Origin: Serripes groenlandicus
Taxonomy: Eukaryota > Mollusca > Bivalvia > Cardiida > Cardiidae
Length of the DNA: 64,000 bases
NCBI GenBank assembly: GCA_031761405.1
Contig: JASEVX010000175.1
Coordinates: forward strand, 186,001-250,000
Reading direction: 5' to 3'
Within the stretch, counting starts at the first letter, position 1; each line of letters opens with the position of its first letter. The notes beneath the pieces are model-generated. The model saw only the letters and a list, made by a program, of their open reading frames with translations, ran no database searches and was not told the DNA's origin. The translations under genes and the position numbers were made by a program. Shown here one piece after another: positions 34,967-44,345 of the stretch.

Positions 34967-34994
34967 TTGTGTGTGGCATATTGTACTTTTAATC

Positions 34995-35415
34995 AACCGT
35001 TTCCTATTGCATACACATTTTGCTGCATCTGCAGCAGTTAATTTTTTAAAACAGTGTAACAAAAGGAGAAATTTATCATTAGGAGCAATTTGTCCATATG
35101 TCACATTGTTTAGAAATTTAATCAATCACCTTCATTCAGTGAAAGATATTTTACAAATTTTGGCAGAGAAGTTTTTAATGACTGCTGATGTTGATTTGTT
35201 GCACGTGGGAATGGTTGATTAATTGATTGGTTGGAGTTATATGCCGATTTTCAGCAATTTTTCAACAATATCATAGCATTTACTGGGTAAGTTAACCCTT
35301 TCCCTGATATAGACGCTTTCTGACGCCTCTGCAGTAGACGGCTTTTTCAAAACATAGAGACAAAAGAAGAAATTGCTCAAATCGAGCAATTTCTCCTTTT
35401 GCCATAATGTTTATT
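34995..35415. mobile_element. Two TTAA-MITE remnants in the spacer of unit 2
   Basis: A diverged copy runs from about 34995 (GTTTCCTATTGCATACACAT) to 35222. A right-truncated copy starts TTAACCCTTTCCCTGATATA at 35292 and keeps the AAATCGAGCAATTTCTCC hairpin to about 35412. A short family A SINE-like segment (TTGATTGGTTGGAGTTATAT) lies between them. Confidence 0.65.
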
Positions 35416-35850
35416 TTTGCATTGCCGTTTACTTTCTGAAATATTCTACAAAGCGAACATCAAGCTACAGCTCTGATGGGCAGCCTGATCTTGATTTTAC
35501 CTGATCTCCCTGAAAGTCTCCATGATAGATTTTCCTATAGCAAGATACACATCTAAACAAAATACAAAAACATTTTCCCACCAATTAAGGATCTCCTCTA
35601 AGTGATTAAAAAGAAAAACACCAAATAAATGATCAAATTAACATTTACTTCATTTGGTGCTGTCAATATAAGGTATAAATATCTTCAGTATACCTTTGTA
35701 AACAAAATTATGGACTAATGCATATGTACAGAATAACATCTGTAAATGAATTTAGAGTAATACATGTAGATTGTTTTCAGCTATATTGTTTTTTCTCTTA
35801 CATTTCAATTCTGAACATTTAAAAAAATCTGAACAGGCCATTTTGGTCTT
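35416..35850. other. Unit 2 spacer, nothing recognised
   Basis: Sequence between MITE remnants without identifiable genes or repeat ends. Confidence 0.5.
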
Positions 35851-36702
35851 TCCTACATATAACAAAATCTCTATAAATGAAAGATAATTTTTTATACAGT
35901 AGAAAAGATTGTGGCATGTGGTCAATTTCTCATTTTGCAACACTTGTTTCAAAATTGGTCTCCTGTAAAATGTGGGAAAGGGTTTATAAGTTCATCTGCC
36001 TTATTTTTTCAATAAATAAAGTCTTATTTACAGAAATTTTCCATTTTTTTGCTTTTTTTTTTTTAAATTGATTTTTTTTGTATGTGGGAAAAGATTTAAT
36101 CCTTTCCCTCATACGACAACTCTGAAGCAGACGACTTTGAACATATTTTGTCAAAAAATAAAAAACCTCTATAATAGAATGGATAACCTATGACTAAAAG
36201 TGGAAAACATTGTGGCAAAAGGAGAAATTACTTGTTTTGAGCAATTGCTTATTTTTTCGAAATGTTTTGCTATGAACAGATTCATAGGATTTGTTTTTAA
36301 GATGTCTGCTTTGACATAAACAGATTTTGTGAAATTAGAAGAATAATTTTAATTTTGTATAAAGTGTTGGCAAACGTTTTTTGAGCAATTACCTGCTTGG
36401 AGATGTTTCTCTATTTTCCACATAATTTTCAAAACATCAGGGTTTTTTTGAAAAGATTTTCTCAAATAGAGAGATTAATTTAGTCATTTTGCTGAAGACC
36501 TTGTGTGAAAAAAAATGCTTAACCCTGACGCCTCTGCAGCAGACAGCTTTTTGAAATTATAGTGATTAATTTCTCCTTTTGTCGCAATGTTTTCCACTTT
36601 TAGTCATATGTTATCCATTCAATTATAGAGATTTTATATTGTTTGACAAAATATGTTCAAATTTGTCTGCTGCATAATTGTCGTATGATGGAAAGGGTTA
36701 AT
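35851..36702. mobile_element. Cluster of partial TTAA-MITEs
   Basis: Recognisable pieces include TTAATCCTTTCCCTCATACG at 36095 with AAGCAGACGACTTTGAAC, an inner GGAGAAATTACTTG segment near 36220, and ACGCCTCTGCAGCAGACAGC near 36530. A right end, GTATGATGGAAAGGGTTAA, closes the cluster at 36701. Several copies overlap or have recombined. Confidence 0.65.
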
Positions 36703-36743
36703 AGTTCTACTGGTCCATTTACACTGACACTAGCAATTCAGTA

Positions 36744-36974
36744 TTAACCCTTTCCCTCATATAGACGCTTTCTGACGCCTTCTGCAGCAGACAGCTTTTT
36801 GAAAACATAGTGACAACAGAAGAAATTGCACAGAACGTACAATTTCTCCTTTTGCCACAATGTTTTCCACTTTTTGTCATAGGTTATCCATTTAATTATG
36901 GAGATTTTCTATGTTTTGTCAAAATACGTTCAAAGTCATCTGCTGCAGAATTGCCGTATGAGGGAAAGGGTTAA
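36744..36974. mobile_element. TTAA-MITE, reference full-length copy (231 bp)
   Basis: The ends are TTAACCCTTTCCCTCATATA and TATGAGGGAAAGGGTTAA. The outer arms hold TCTGCAGCAGACAGCTTTTT and its inverse ATCTGCTGCAGAATTG. An inner palindrome, AAATTGCACAGAACGTACAA, is followed by TTTCTCCTTTTGCCACAATG. No coding capacity. The TTAA target and CCC start match the piggyBac pattern (inference). Confidence 0.93.
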
Positions 36975-37002
36975 GGCTTACCCGGCAACCAACAGCCCCA
37001 AT

Positions 37003-37640
37003 AAAGGAAGCTACTACTACCATTTTTAAATTCTTTTGTATGATCCGTCCTTGGATCAAACCCACTCATCCAAGACCAATGCTATTCTTAAAAGAGAACT
37101 TCAAAGGCAAATAACTTAAGTTTGGTTAAAATTTGCTCACTTCAGAAATGTTGTTTAGTCTTAAACTCAAATTTAAATTCACAACATTTCTTTTTATGTA
37201 TTCATGTATAATTTTGTGGTACTCTTTGACTGGTTGAATACACAGTTTATGAAATTTACAACATTTTCAATATATGTTCCAAACCTGCAAAATTTGAAAA
37301 TATTTAAGCATTTAAACATATTCTTCTTTTGTCACTATATTTCAAATGTTAGGTTGCATATGTCCCAATGTGTTTTCTGTGTGTTTGATAGTTAATGATA
37401 AGAGATAGATAAAATATCTTTCCCAAAAACAACAAATCTGCAGCAGAGGACTTTGAAAACATAGTGACAAAAATCTGAAAAGCTTAATTGTTAAATAAAG
37501 TTGAAAACCTGTGGCAAAAGGAGAAATTGCTCATCATGTTTTCAAATTTCGTCTGGTATTGTGTCAAAATGCTTCTACAGGTGGAAAAGTAGGATCAAGG
37601 GATGTTTTTCCTTGTCTAAGTGTATCATAATTTGATTTGT
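37003..37640. other. Unit 2 spacer with one eroded TTAA-MITE
   Basis: Mostly unassigned. Near 37425-37590 the phrases AACAAATCTGCAGCAGAGGA, GTGGCAAAAGGAGAAATTGC and CAGGTGGAAAAG mark an old TTAA-MITE. Confidence 0.5.
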
Positions 37641-37653
37641 TTCTTGTCATTAA

Positions 37654-38171
37654 TATACCTGGGTCCAATTCCACCAACATTACTTAACACTAAGTAATAC
37701 TTAAATACTTAGAGGCATATTTCATAATTTTGGTTTCCCTTATAAAAATGACAAAATAATTCATTTCTTACCAATTACTGTTAGTTAGCAAGGTAATTAT
37801 TTATGTTAACCCTTTCCCTCATACGACAATTCTGCAGCAGACGACTTTGAACGTATTTTGTCAATACATAGAAAATCTCCATAATTGAATGGATAACCTA
37901 TGACAAAAAGTGGAAAACATTGTGGCAAAAGGAGAAATTGCACGTTTTGTGCATTTTCTTCTTTTGTCACTATGTTTTCAAAAAGCCGTCTGCTGCAGAG
38001 GCGTCAGAAAGCGTCTATATGAGGGAAAGGGTTAACTTAATCACTTACTGAAACGCAGTCCACAATTCATGTTTGAAGAAATATTAGGGAAACAAAAATG
38101 GTGAAATACGATTTTAAGTATTTAAGTAATACTTAGCGCTAAGTAATGTTGGTGGAATTGGACCCTGGTAT
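37654..38171. mobile_element. Inverted-repeat element carrying a nested TTAA-MITE
   Basis: The left arm GGGTCCAATTCCACCAACAT continues with TACTTAACACTAAGTAATAC. The right arm is its inverse, GTATTACTTAGCGCTAAGTA ... TGGTGGAATTGGACCC (its start lies in TTTAAGTAATACTTAGC). Arms are about 50 bases. Removing the nested copy at 37806-38035 leaves a non-coding element of about 288 bp. Flanks read ATAC/GTAT on the two sides. The superfamily is unknown. Confidence 0.85.
37806..38035. mobile_element. TTAA-MITE nested in another MITE (230 bp)
   Basis: TTAACCCTTTCCCTCATACG and TATGAGGGAAAGGGTTAA are the ends, and GACGCCTCTGCAGCAGACGG appears inverted at the right. Relative to the copy at 36744 it is in the opposite orientation. 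Exact ends show that it inserted after the host MITE. Confidence 0.92.
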
Positions 38172-38180
38172 AGATGATTA

Positions 38181-41100
38181 CTATTGTGTAAAAAATCTTT
38201 GAGCAATATGGTCTCTCATAACCCCTCCATCTTCATTCTGATGTTGTATAATTTGTGGCTCCTCAAACTGCTCCACGACAGCAGCCTGCACAATATCTCC
38301 TCTATCAATCCCTATATTGTGCAGAACTGTGCAAGCCACAGTGTTAATGACTGCCCTTTCTGGGGAACACTGCATTTGGAAATGCAGAATCTGCAAATTA
38401 TATAAAATTGTGTTATTCTTCAAGGTATTAGGATTGATGAATTTCACCCGAAATTACCTTATGTGTGCCTATGCACAAGATTACTCTGCTTACAGAACAG
38501 AATTAAAGCTTGGTTAACCATTTCCTTCATTTAGATTTCTTTTTAAAATAATGTGACAAATTGTAAAAAGGTTCAAAATTAACAATTTTCCCCTTTTGTT
38601 GAAATCTTTTAAATTCTATTCAATAATTATACTTTTATAATTATGCTTATAATGAGTGAAACATATTTGTGCATTTGTAGACTAGTTTGTAGCCTAAAAG
38701 TCGTCGTCAGAATTCTGTTAAATTTGTGATATGTGGGAAATTGTTAATGATCACAATATTTTTAGCTTGACTATTCGAAGAACATGAGAACTTTTACAGT
38801 CACTGTTATTATGGCTCATTTTTAACTTAGAAATTCTAGTTAAAGTTTTGCATGCAAGGTACTTTCATGGATATATCTCAGTAACCACTTATGATATTGA
38901 CTTGAAACTTCATTCATGTCTTTAGGGGTGTCAGACAGTCAAGTTAATTAAACTCATGTAATAATTTAGTACAAATAATGGCCTTGTTTGACTTTGAAAA
39001 TTTAGTTAAAGTTTTGCATGCATGGTACTATCATGCACATATCTCAGTAACCACTCAGGGATTGATTTAATACTTCAATAAGGTCTTTAAATGTATCAAA
39101 CAATCCGGTTAGGGAACTCCTGACTGAATTTATATTATAAATTATGGCCCTTTTTGAAGTCAGAAATAATTTGAGTTAAAGTTTTGCATGCAAGGCCTTT
39201 TCTCACATTCAAACAAGACTTATCCAACTTGAGTTATAGTGCTGTACTATTAAAGCTTCTATCTAAATAACAACTGCTGTCTATAGTATCAAATGGCCAT
39301 GTAGTCGAGCATGCTGTCTTGCGGACAGCTCTTGTTTTGGAATGTCATTGTTAATTCTATAAATTATTTAATAATTTATGAAATTTTTTACCTGAAATCT
39401 TCTCTTAAGAATTCCAAATGTCTGCTCAATCAGAACTCTTGTTCGGCATAACGCCTCATTGAACCTGGCCTTTCCTGGGGTGTTTGGGTTGAGGTAAGGG
39501 GTCATAAGAAAATGACGACATGGATATCCGGAGTCACCCAGAAGAATACCATTGTAATTGCCTAAAGAATAATGAATTATACTTTTATTGAAAACTGTTG
39601 TGATATGTTCTTACTGTTAATATTAATTTATATGTTTTCCCAAAATAAAATGCATTTCATAAGACATGCAACTGTAAAATTTCATTTACAGTTATAGTTA
39701 TGTTATAAAATGTTGTAATAATCATTATTAGCTTGACTATTCGAAGAATATGAGAGCTATACTACTCATCCTGGCGTCGTCGTCGGTGTCCAGGTCACAC
39801 CTTGGTTAAGGTTTTACATGCAAGTACTTAAATACTACATGTATTGCATTGAAACTTTCTACAACCCTACCAAACTATCACACCTATATAGATTAGCAAG
39901 TAAGATAACTCTATCCTGCCTTTTATGCAAGTTATGGCCCTTTTTTTTACTTAGAAATTCTGGTTTAAGTTTTGCATGCAACTACATTAAGAGACCAACT
40001 ACTACATGCATTGCATTGAAACTTTTTACAGCCTTTCCCAGCCATCACACCTATGTTAACAATCAAGTACGATTACTCTATCCAGCATTTTATTAAAGTT
40101 ATGGCCCTTTTTGGACTTAGATATTCCGGTTAATGTTTTGCAACTACATTTAGAGTGTAATCTAAGTAACAACTTGAAGCATTGTATTGAAACTTTATAC
40201 AACCCTTCCTAACCATCACACCTATGAAAATAATCAAGTTAAATAACACTATCCTGCATATAATGCAAAATATCACCTTTTAAGAAATTGTGTTTAATGT
40301 TTTGCATGCAACTACATTAGAATCCATTATCTCAGTAACTTTAATAAGCGGTGGAATAGTCGAGTGCACTGTCCTCCGACAGCTCTTGTTGTTAATTATA
40401 CATGTATTTACAAGTATTTATCACTGGTCAAACATTTAATGATACAATAAACATTAGATTGTCATACTATAAGTGCATATTCCTCAGTAGAATATTTTTA
40501 AATTGAGCCATGCCACACATTTTATTATAACTTAACTTTGGCACTTTGCAAGATTTCAATATCCATTTAAGTCTTTGTCCCTCTCTAAATCTTCTATGCT
40601 TGTATAATATGTAATAACACATTCATATTGTGAGTACTCACATAATTATATTTAACCATGAACAATGATGGATCTGCTATCCATATCAAAATATGTTAAA
40701 GTTCAATTGGCAAGTGATATGACTATATTTAACCCTTTTCCACATACAAGCAAAACTGCAACAGACAACTTTAAAAACAGCAAAATCTAAATATGGAATT
40801 TCTCTATAAAGGTAAGTATAATTAGTGAATAGAGTTGAATACATTGTGGCAAAAGGTGAAATTGCTCATCATTTGCCACAGTGTTTTTCAAAAAGTTGTC
40901 TGCTGCATAGATGTCAGAAACAGTCTATATGTGGGAAAGGCTTAATTCTTACCATTTTCAAACATTGCGCACAGCGCAGAGCTCCTAAAAACTCTACTGT
41001 CATGTACAGACCCAGGCCAAGAAGCATTACAGCTTAGAACCTTAAACCTGTGATCACAACACATCTGAAAAAAAATTCCACACTATAATTTAAAACAGAT

Positions 41101-43494
41101 TTAAATATACTGTGAATTATATAACCAATTTGCTGTGTAAAGTGAATTTCACTTTATCGTTACATGTCAAACATTAAGGGACATTATAAATTAGTATCTT
41201 AAACCTTCTTTTCCTACACTGTTTAAATGTTCATGATGAATGTATGTCAACTAAAAATTATAATTTACAAATAAGTCTTGCTAGATATATTAAATTAATG
41301 AAGCTTCAAATAGAAGGACTGATCTCATATTAATACCTGCTATTTGAATCCCAATCAGCAACAAAATAGTATTTATATGTGAATTTTTATATTATACATG
41401 TGTTTTTATATTGTTATCATGTTTTTTGCATGTTCAATCTATTGTATATATTTTGTTTGGCCAATGGCACATCTTGTGAAGACTTGCATGATAAAGTTAT
41501 TTGAGTTGAGTCAAAGTTGAGACTATATATATTATTGATGCATTAAAGTTTGGAGATATTATCCATATTTTACCTTATTATTTCATATAATATACTGAAA
41601 GCTTTACCTGAACATTGAGGGAATGATAACCTTTCCTGTTAACAAAGTCGGCCTCGTTCAGAACAGGCCGCTTTAACCGTATCAAGGTCCCATCTACACA
41701 CCCAACTACATTTGGAAATCCTGTAAAATATATTTAATCTCAATTATTCTTTCTGGCAGTGAACACAAACTACAGAAATTGATGCATCATCATTCGTATG
41801 TTTTTCAAAAAATATTAAAAACATTTGTAAGGGTGTATGGTGTATCATAGCAATTTCTCCTTTTCTCACATTTTTGTGCATATTTTAAAAACGCTAAATT
41901 ATGAAGGAGTTGCCAAGAATATAGTTTATTTAAACTAATCGAAGGATTGATATGTAGGAATCTAGAGAATATATTCGTTCCATATTCCTAGTTCAAGATC
42001 CCAAGAGCTGCATATGATAGATGATATGGATGTACAATAAAGGTGCCTTTTAAATTGACACGGCGTTAATGTGATACAGGGGGCGTAGACTTGAAATAGT
42101 TTATCTATTTAAATTTAGTAATAACACTTTTAAAGGATTTGTATTTCGTCAAAATATATCGGTTACTAAAGGACACTTTAAGCGTATGCTAGAAGGAGCT
42201 AAATAAGTCGTGAGATTATAATTCAGTCATTTTTCAAGTAGTAGATCTACACAAAGACCTAAAAAGGTCAAATCATCGACACATTAAATCATGGGAGTAA
42301 TTCATGTCTAAATATCAGTCTATTTATAGATAAATAAATGTATATTTTTATGCAGTCGCGATCAGCAAATCGAATCATTCTTTTCCTCATTTTCTTATAA
42401 ATATATGACACCGTGAATATATTTTGTTTTTGTTTTGTTTTGTTTTCGTCCTGAAATTGTTTTTTAATATGGACTTGATGCACGACTCATTTAAACTTAG
42501 CATCCGCACACGATAAGAATATTATTTATTCTATACAAATGTGCACGCTCTTTGAACGAAACAAGTAGAAACAAATTGTAAATATGGTCAAAGGGAAGTA
42601 AATCATTTTCCATAGGCGACCATTATAGCATTATGGGTTATGGTTCGTTACTAGCAAATCGATTAACACATATACCTGTATCAAACTAAAGTTCATTCTT
42701 AGAACTACCAGAAAAGCAAAACAAACTCACATGTTCACCGTATCTTGAAAGAGCTAGGAGGTCGAATCAAAGGTCACCCTTATCCCGCACTGAATTTTAC
42801 TTTCAATTTCAGAAAATACAGCATGTTCTGAAAATGGCTATTAGAGTGTCAACATAGCTAAAAGCAAACACTATTTTGGTTATAAATCAGTCAGAGGTTA
42901 TTCAACTTTATGAAAATCACTTTCAACTTTCAACCAGACCATTATTGTCCAATGGGAGCCAACATCAGTCTTGTATATTCATCTGAAATTCCCTGGACAA
43001 AATTGTCTGCCCGGCAAGCCGATCCGATTTACTTCCCTTTGACCATATAAGGAAATGAAATATATTCTACCCGCAATAGCAGCAAAACCTTGTTTCACGC
43101 CGTACGACTGTTCCTGGGTCTTGAAGCGGATGTTGACACGAAACAGATTTGCTATCAGCAAAGTAACTCTCCTCACGATTCGTCCGACGGAATCTTTCGA
43201 CAAATTCAACGAGTCGCCGATCAAAAGATGCATTGCACCAGTCGCCAAGTAACGTAAAGTTACCAGCAACTGGAGCAATGGAGGAATCGGCAGATTCCTC
43301 TGTGTCTTTGAACCAAGGGGAGGCAGACTCTCTAAAATATACAGGATCGTCTCCGGGCGAAATCTGTATCGAATAAATACCGCATTCTCATCTAATTCTT
43401 CTAACGGATTCGATCTATCCCGAAATAGTCGTGGAATACGTCTTTCGGGTGCATTTCTCCTTTCTCGCCGAGCGTTTCGTAAATGTGCGGCCAT
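38181..43494 (-). CDS. HARBI1-like: PIF/Harbinger (HARBI1-like) DDE transposase, unit 2, complete 342 residues
   Basis: Five exons on the minus strand: 43494-43071, 41720-41608, 41064-40953, 39561-39392 and 38390-38181. Total is 1029 bases with intact phases and a TAG stop. HARBI1 proteins are of about this length. I chose the ATG at 43494 as the first Met in the frame. Residues 1-22 are strongly basic, and about 66-118 are predicted helical and helix-turn-helix-like (LRYLATGA at 80-87). The catalytic triad is Asp151 (GCVDG), Asp226 (LLGDSGYP) and Glu262 (RVLIEQTFG), with 35 residues between the last two. Asp201 in PGSVHDSR is also conserved. One oddity is Leu154 after DGT, where the family normally has His. 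The enzyme cuts and integrates Harbinger DNA in the nucleus with a Myb/SANT partner, here the convergent gene ending at 34966. No frameshift or stop is seen, so it may be functional. Confidence 0.93.
38765..39345. repeat. Dispersed bivalve-type repeat in the extra transposase intron
   Basis: It starts TTAGCTTGACTATTCGAAGA and ends GGACAGCTCTTGTTTTGG. Inside are two or three imperfect units with TTAAAGTTTTGCATGCAAGG and TATCTCAGTAACCACT. A second copy lies at 39730-40390. I recognise this ending from bivalve genomes (recall). It fills more than half of the intron 38391-39391. Confidence 0.82.
39730..40390. repeat. Dispersed bivalve-type repeat, second copy
   Basis: It starts TTAGCTTGACTATTCGAAGA and ends CCTCCGACAGCTCTTGTT. 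Units of about 160 bases share TTTTGCATGCAACTACATTA, GCATTGAAACTTT and CATCACACCTATG. It is in the intron between exons 3 and 4 of the unit 2 transposase. Confidence 0.82.
40729..40945. mobile_element. TTAA-MITE (217 bp) next to a transposase exon
   Basis: The ends are TTAACCCTTTTCCACATACA and TATGTGGGAAAGGCTTAA. The inner segment reads ATTGTGGCAAAAGGTGAAAT. It stops 7 bases before the exon boundary at 40953, so the donor site of transposase exon 3 directly borders the MITE. Confidence 0.85.
41065..41607. other. Intron 2 of the unit 2 transposase
   Basis: AT-rich intron with standard GT-AG borders. No inserted element is recognised. Confidence 0.6.
42582..43048. mobile_element. Inverted-repeat element in transposase intron 1 (467 bp)
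   Basis: A perfect 23-base inverted repeat, ATATGGTCAAAGGGAAGTAA plus ATC at the left and its exact inverse at the right, bounds 467 bases. Flanking TA on both sides suggests a TA-target MITE. The right end lies 22 bases inside the intron from the exon 1 donor at 43070. Confidence 0.75.
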
Positions 43495-43503
43495 TTTGAG
43501 CAC

Positions 43504-43691
43504 GGAGAACGTTTCGCTGAGAATGGTTCAAACCAATCTCAGCGAAACGTTCTCCAAATCAAAACGAACTCAACAGAAACGTACTCCAAAAGTTTTATAG
43601 TTCCGACTTTTCGTACTCGGTGCTCAAGTTGAGCATGGAGTACGTTTTCTGAGCATGGAGCACGTTTTAAAAGTTTTATAGTTCCGGACCC
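43504..43691. repeat. Right end of Harbinger unit 2 with palindromic subterminal region
   Basis: It finishes AGTTTTATAGTTCCGGACCC. Inside lie GAGCATGGAGTACGTTTTCT and a second TTTTATAGTTCCGAC. Next to the transposase gene is a palindrome with arms GGAGAACGTTTCGCTGAGA (43505-43557). The AACGTTCTC motif also dominates the left end. The palindrome ends 10 bases from the transposase ATG, so it may also act in its promoter or 5' UTR (inference). Confidence 0.85.
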
Positions 43692-43903
43692 TGTCTATGT
43701 ATGCTACATTTTCAACGAAGAAAGACAGTTCATCAAGTAAGACAGAACGTGCAGATCCCGTGTAATTTATATAACGATATTCTTTTCGATTTGTAATTTG
43801 CATTGTAAAATTTGTTGAAATGTAATTAAAACAAGAATAACTTTATTTCTGATTGTTATTTTATGTTTGTTCATTGCTTTGACTGCTATACTATCAACAT
43901 AAT

Positions 43904-44117
43904 TGAGCCGTTCCACGATAAAAACCAACATTATGGATTCTGCGTAATGTATCGATCCAGATCAGCTTGCGCAGGCTAATCCGGTCCGACACTTTCCGTC
44001 TCAGGGGATAGAGGTAAACAGAAAATCCACAGGAGGCGAAACGTGTCCCTGTCCGGGTTAGCCTGCGCGGCATGTTGAGGCTGATCGGGTTCGATAATTT
44101 TCTGGTGGAACGGCTCA
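43904..44117. mobile_element. MITE of the GAGCCG family, copy 3
   Basis: TTGAGCCGTTCCACGATAAA and GGTGGAACGGCTCA are inverted ends. Inside are TAATGTATCGATCCAGATCA and ACTTTCCGTCTCAGGGGATA. It lies 212 bp beyond the Harbinger right end. Confidence 0.85.
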
Positions 44118-44345
44118 TTTTATTTAAATTTCAGAAAAAGTCATTTCTAAAAATAAGTAGACTTATTGCTACACGTGACAGGATAAAAAAGTTTATCATA
44201 CCAGTGTAGACATGTAAACAAAAGGTTTATCGATCATACCAGTGTTATACGTCACGTAATCTGCTCATTGCATGATACAAAGGATTAGCTGTCGGCAGGT
44301 AGTTCATTCGACACAACGTTTACGCTAATTTTAAAAGTTACTAAA

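Larger units (their letters stand above)
29025..43691. mobile_element. Harbinger transposon unit 2 (14.7 kb), near complete
   Basis: The left end GGGTCCGGAACTATAAAACT (29025, repeated at 29082) is matched by the inverted right end AGTTTTATAGTTCCGGACCC finishing at 43691. The similarity continues inward through AAACGT-CTC and CTCCATGCTCA motifs. Between the ends are only two genes, a Myb/SANT-like protein (+) and a HARBI1-like transposase (-), converging tail to tail. That is the standard two-gene content of PIF/Harbinger elements. The size is inflated by many MITE insertions in introns and spacer. A 3-bp target duplication, expected for Harbinger, is not clear; duplication of the left end blurs the border. 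Confidence 0.85.

Noticed and set aside
43494..43503. Start of the unit 2 transposase three codons upstream
   Set aside because: The upstream codon is GTG; the first ATG in this frame is at 43494.
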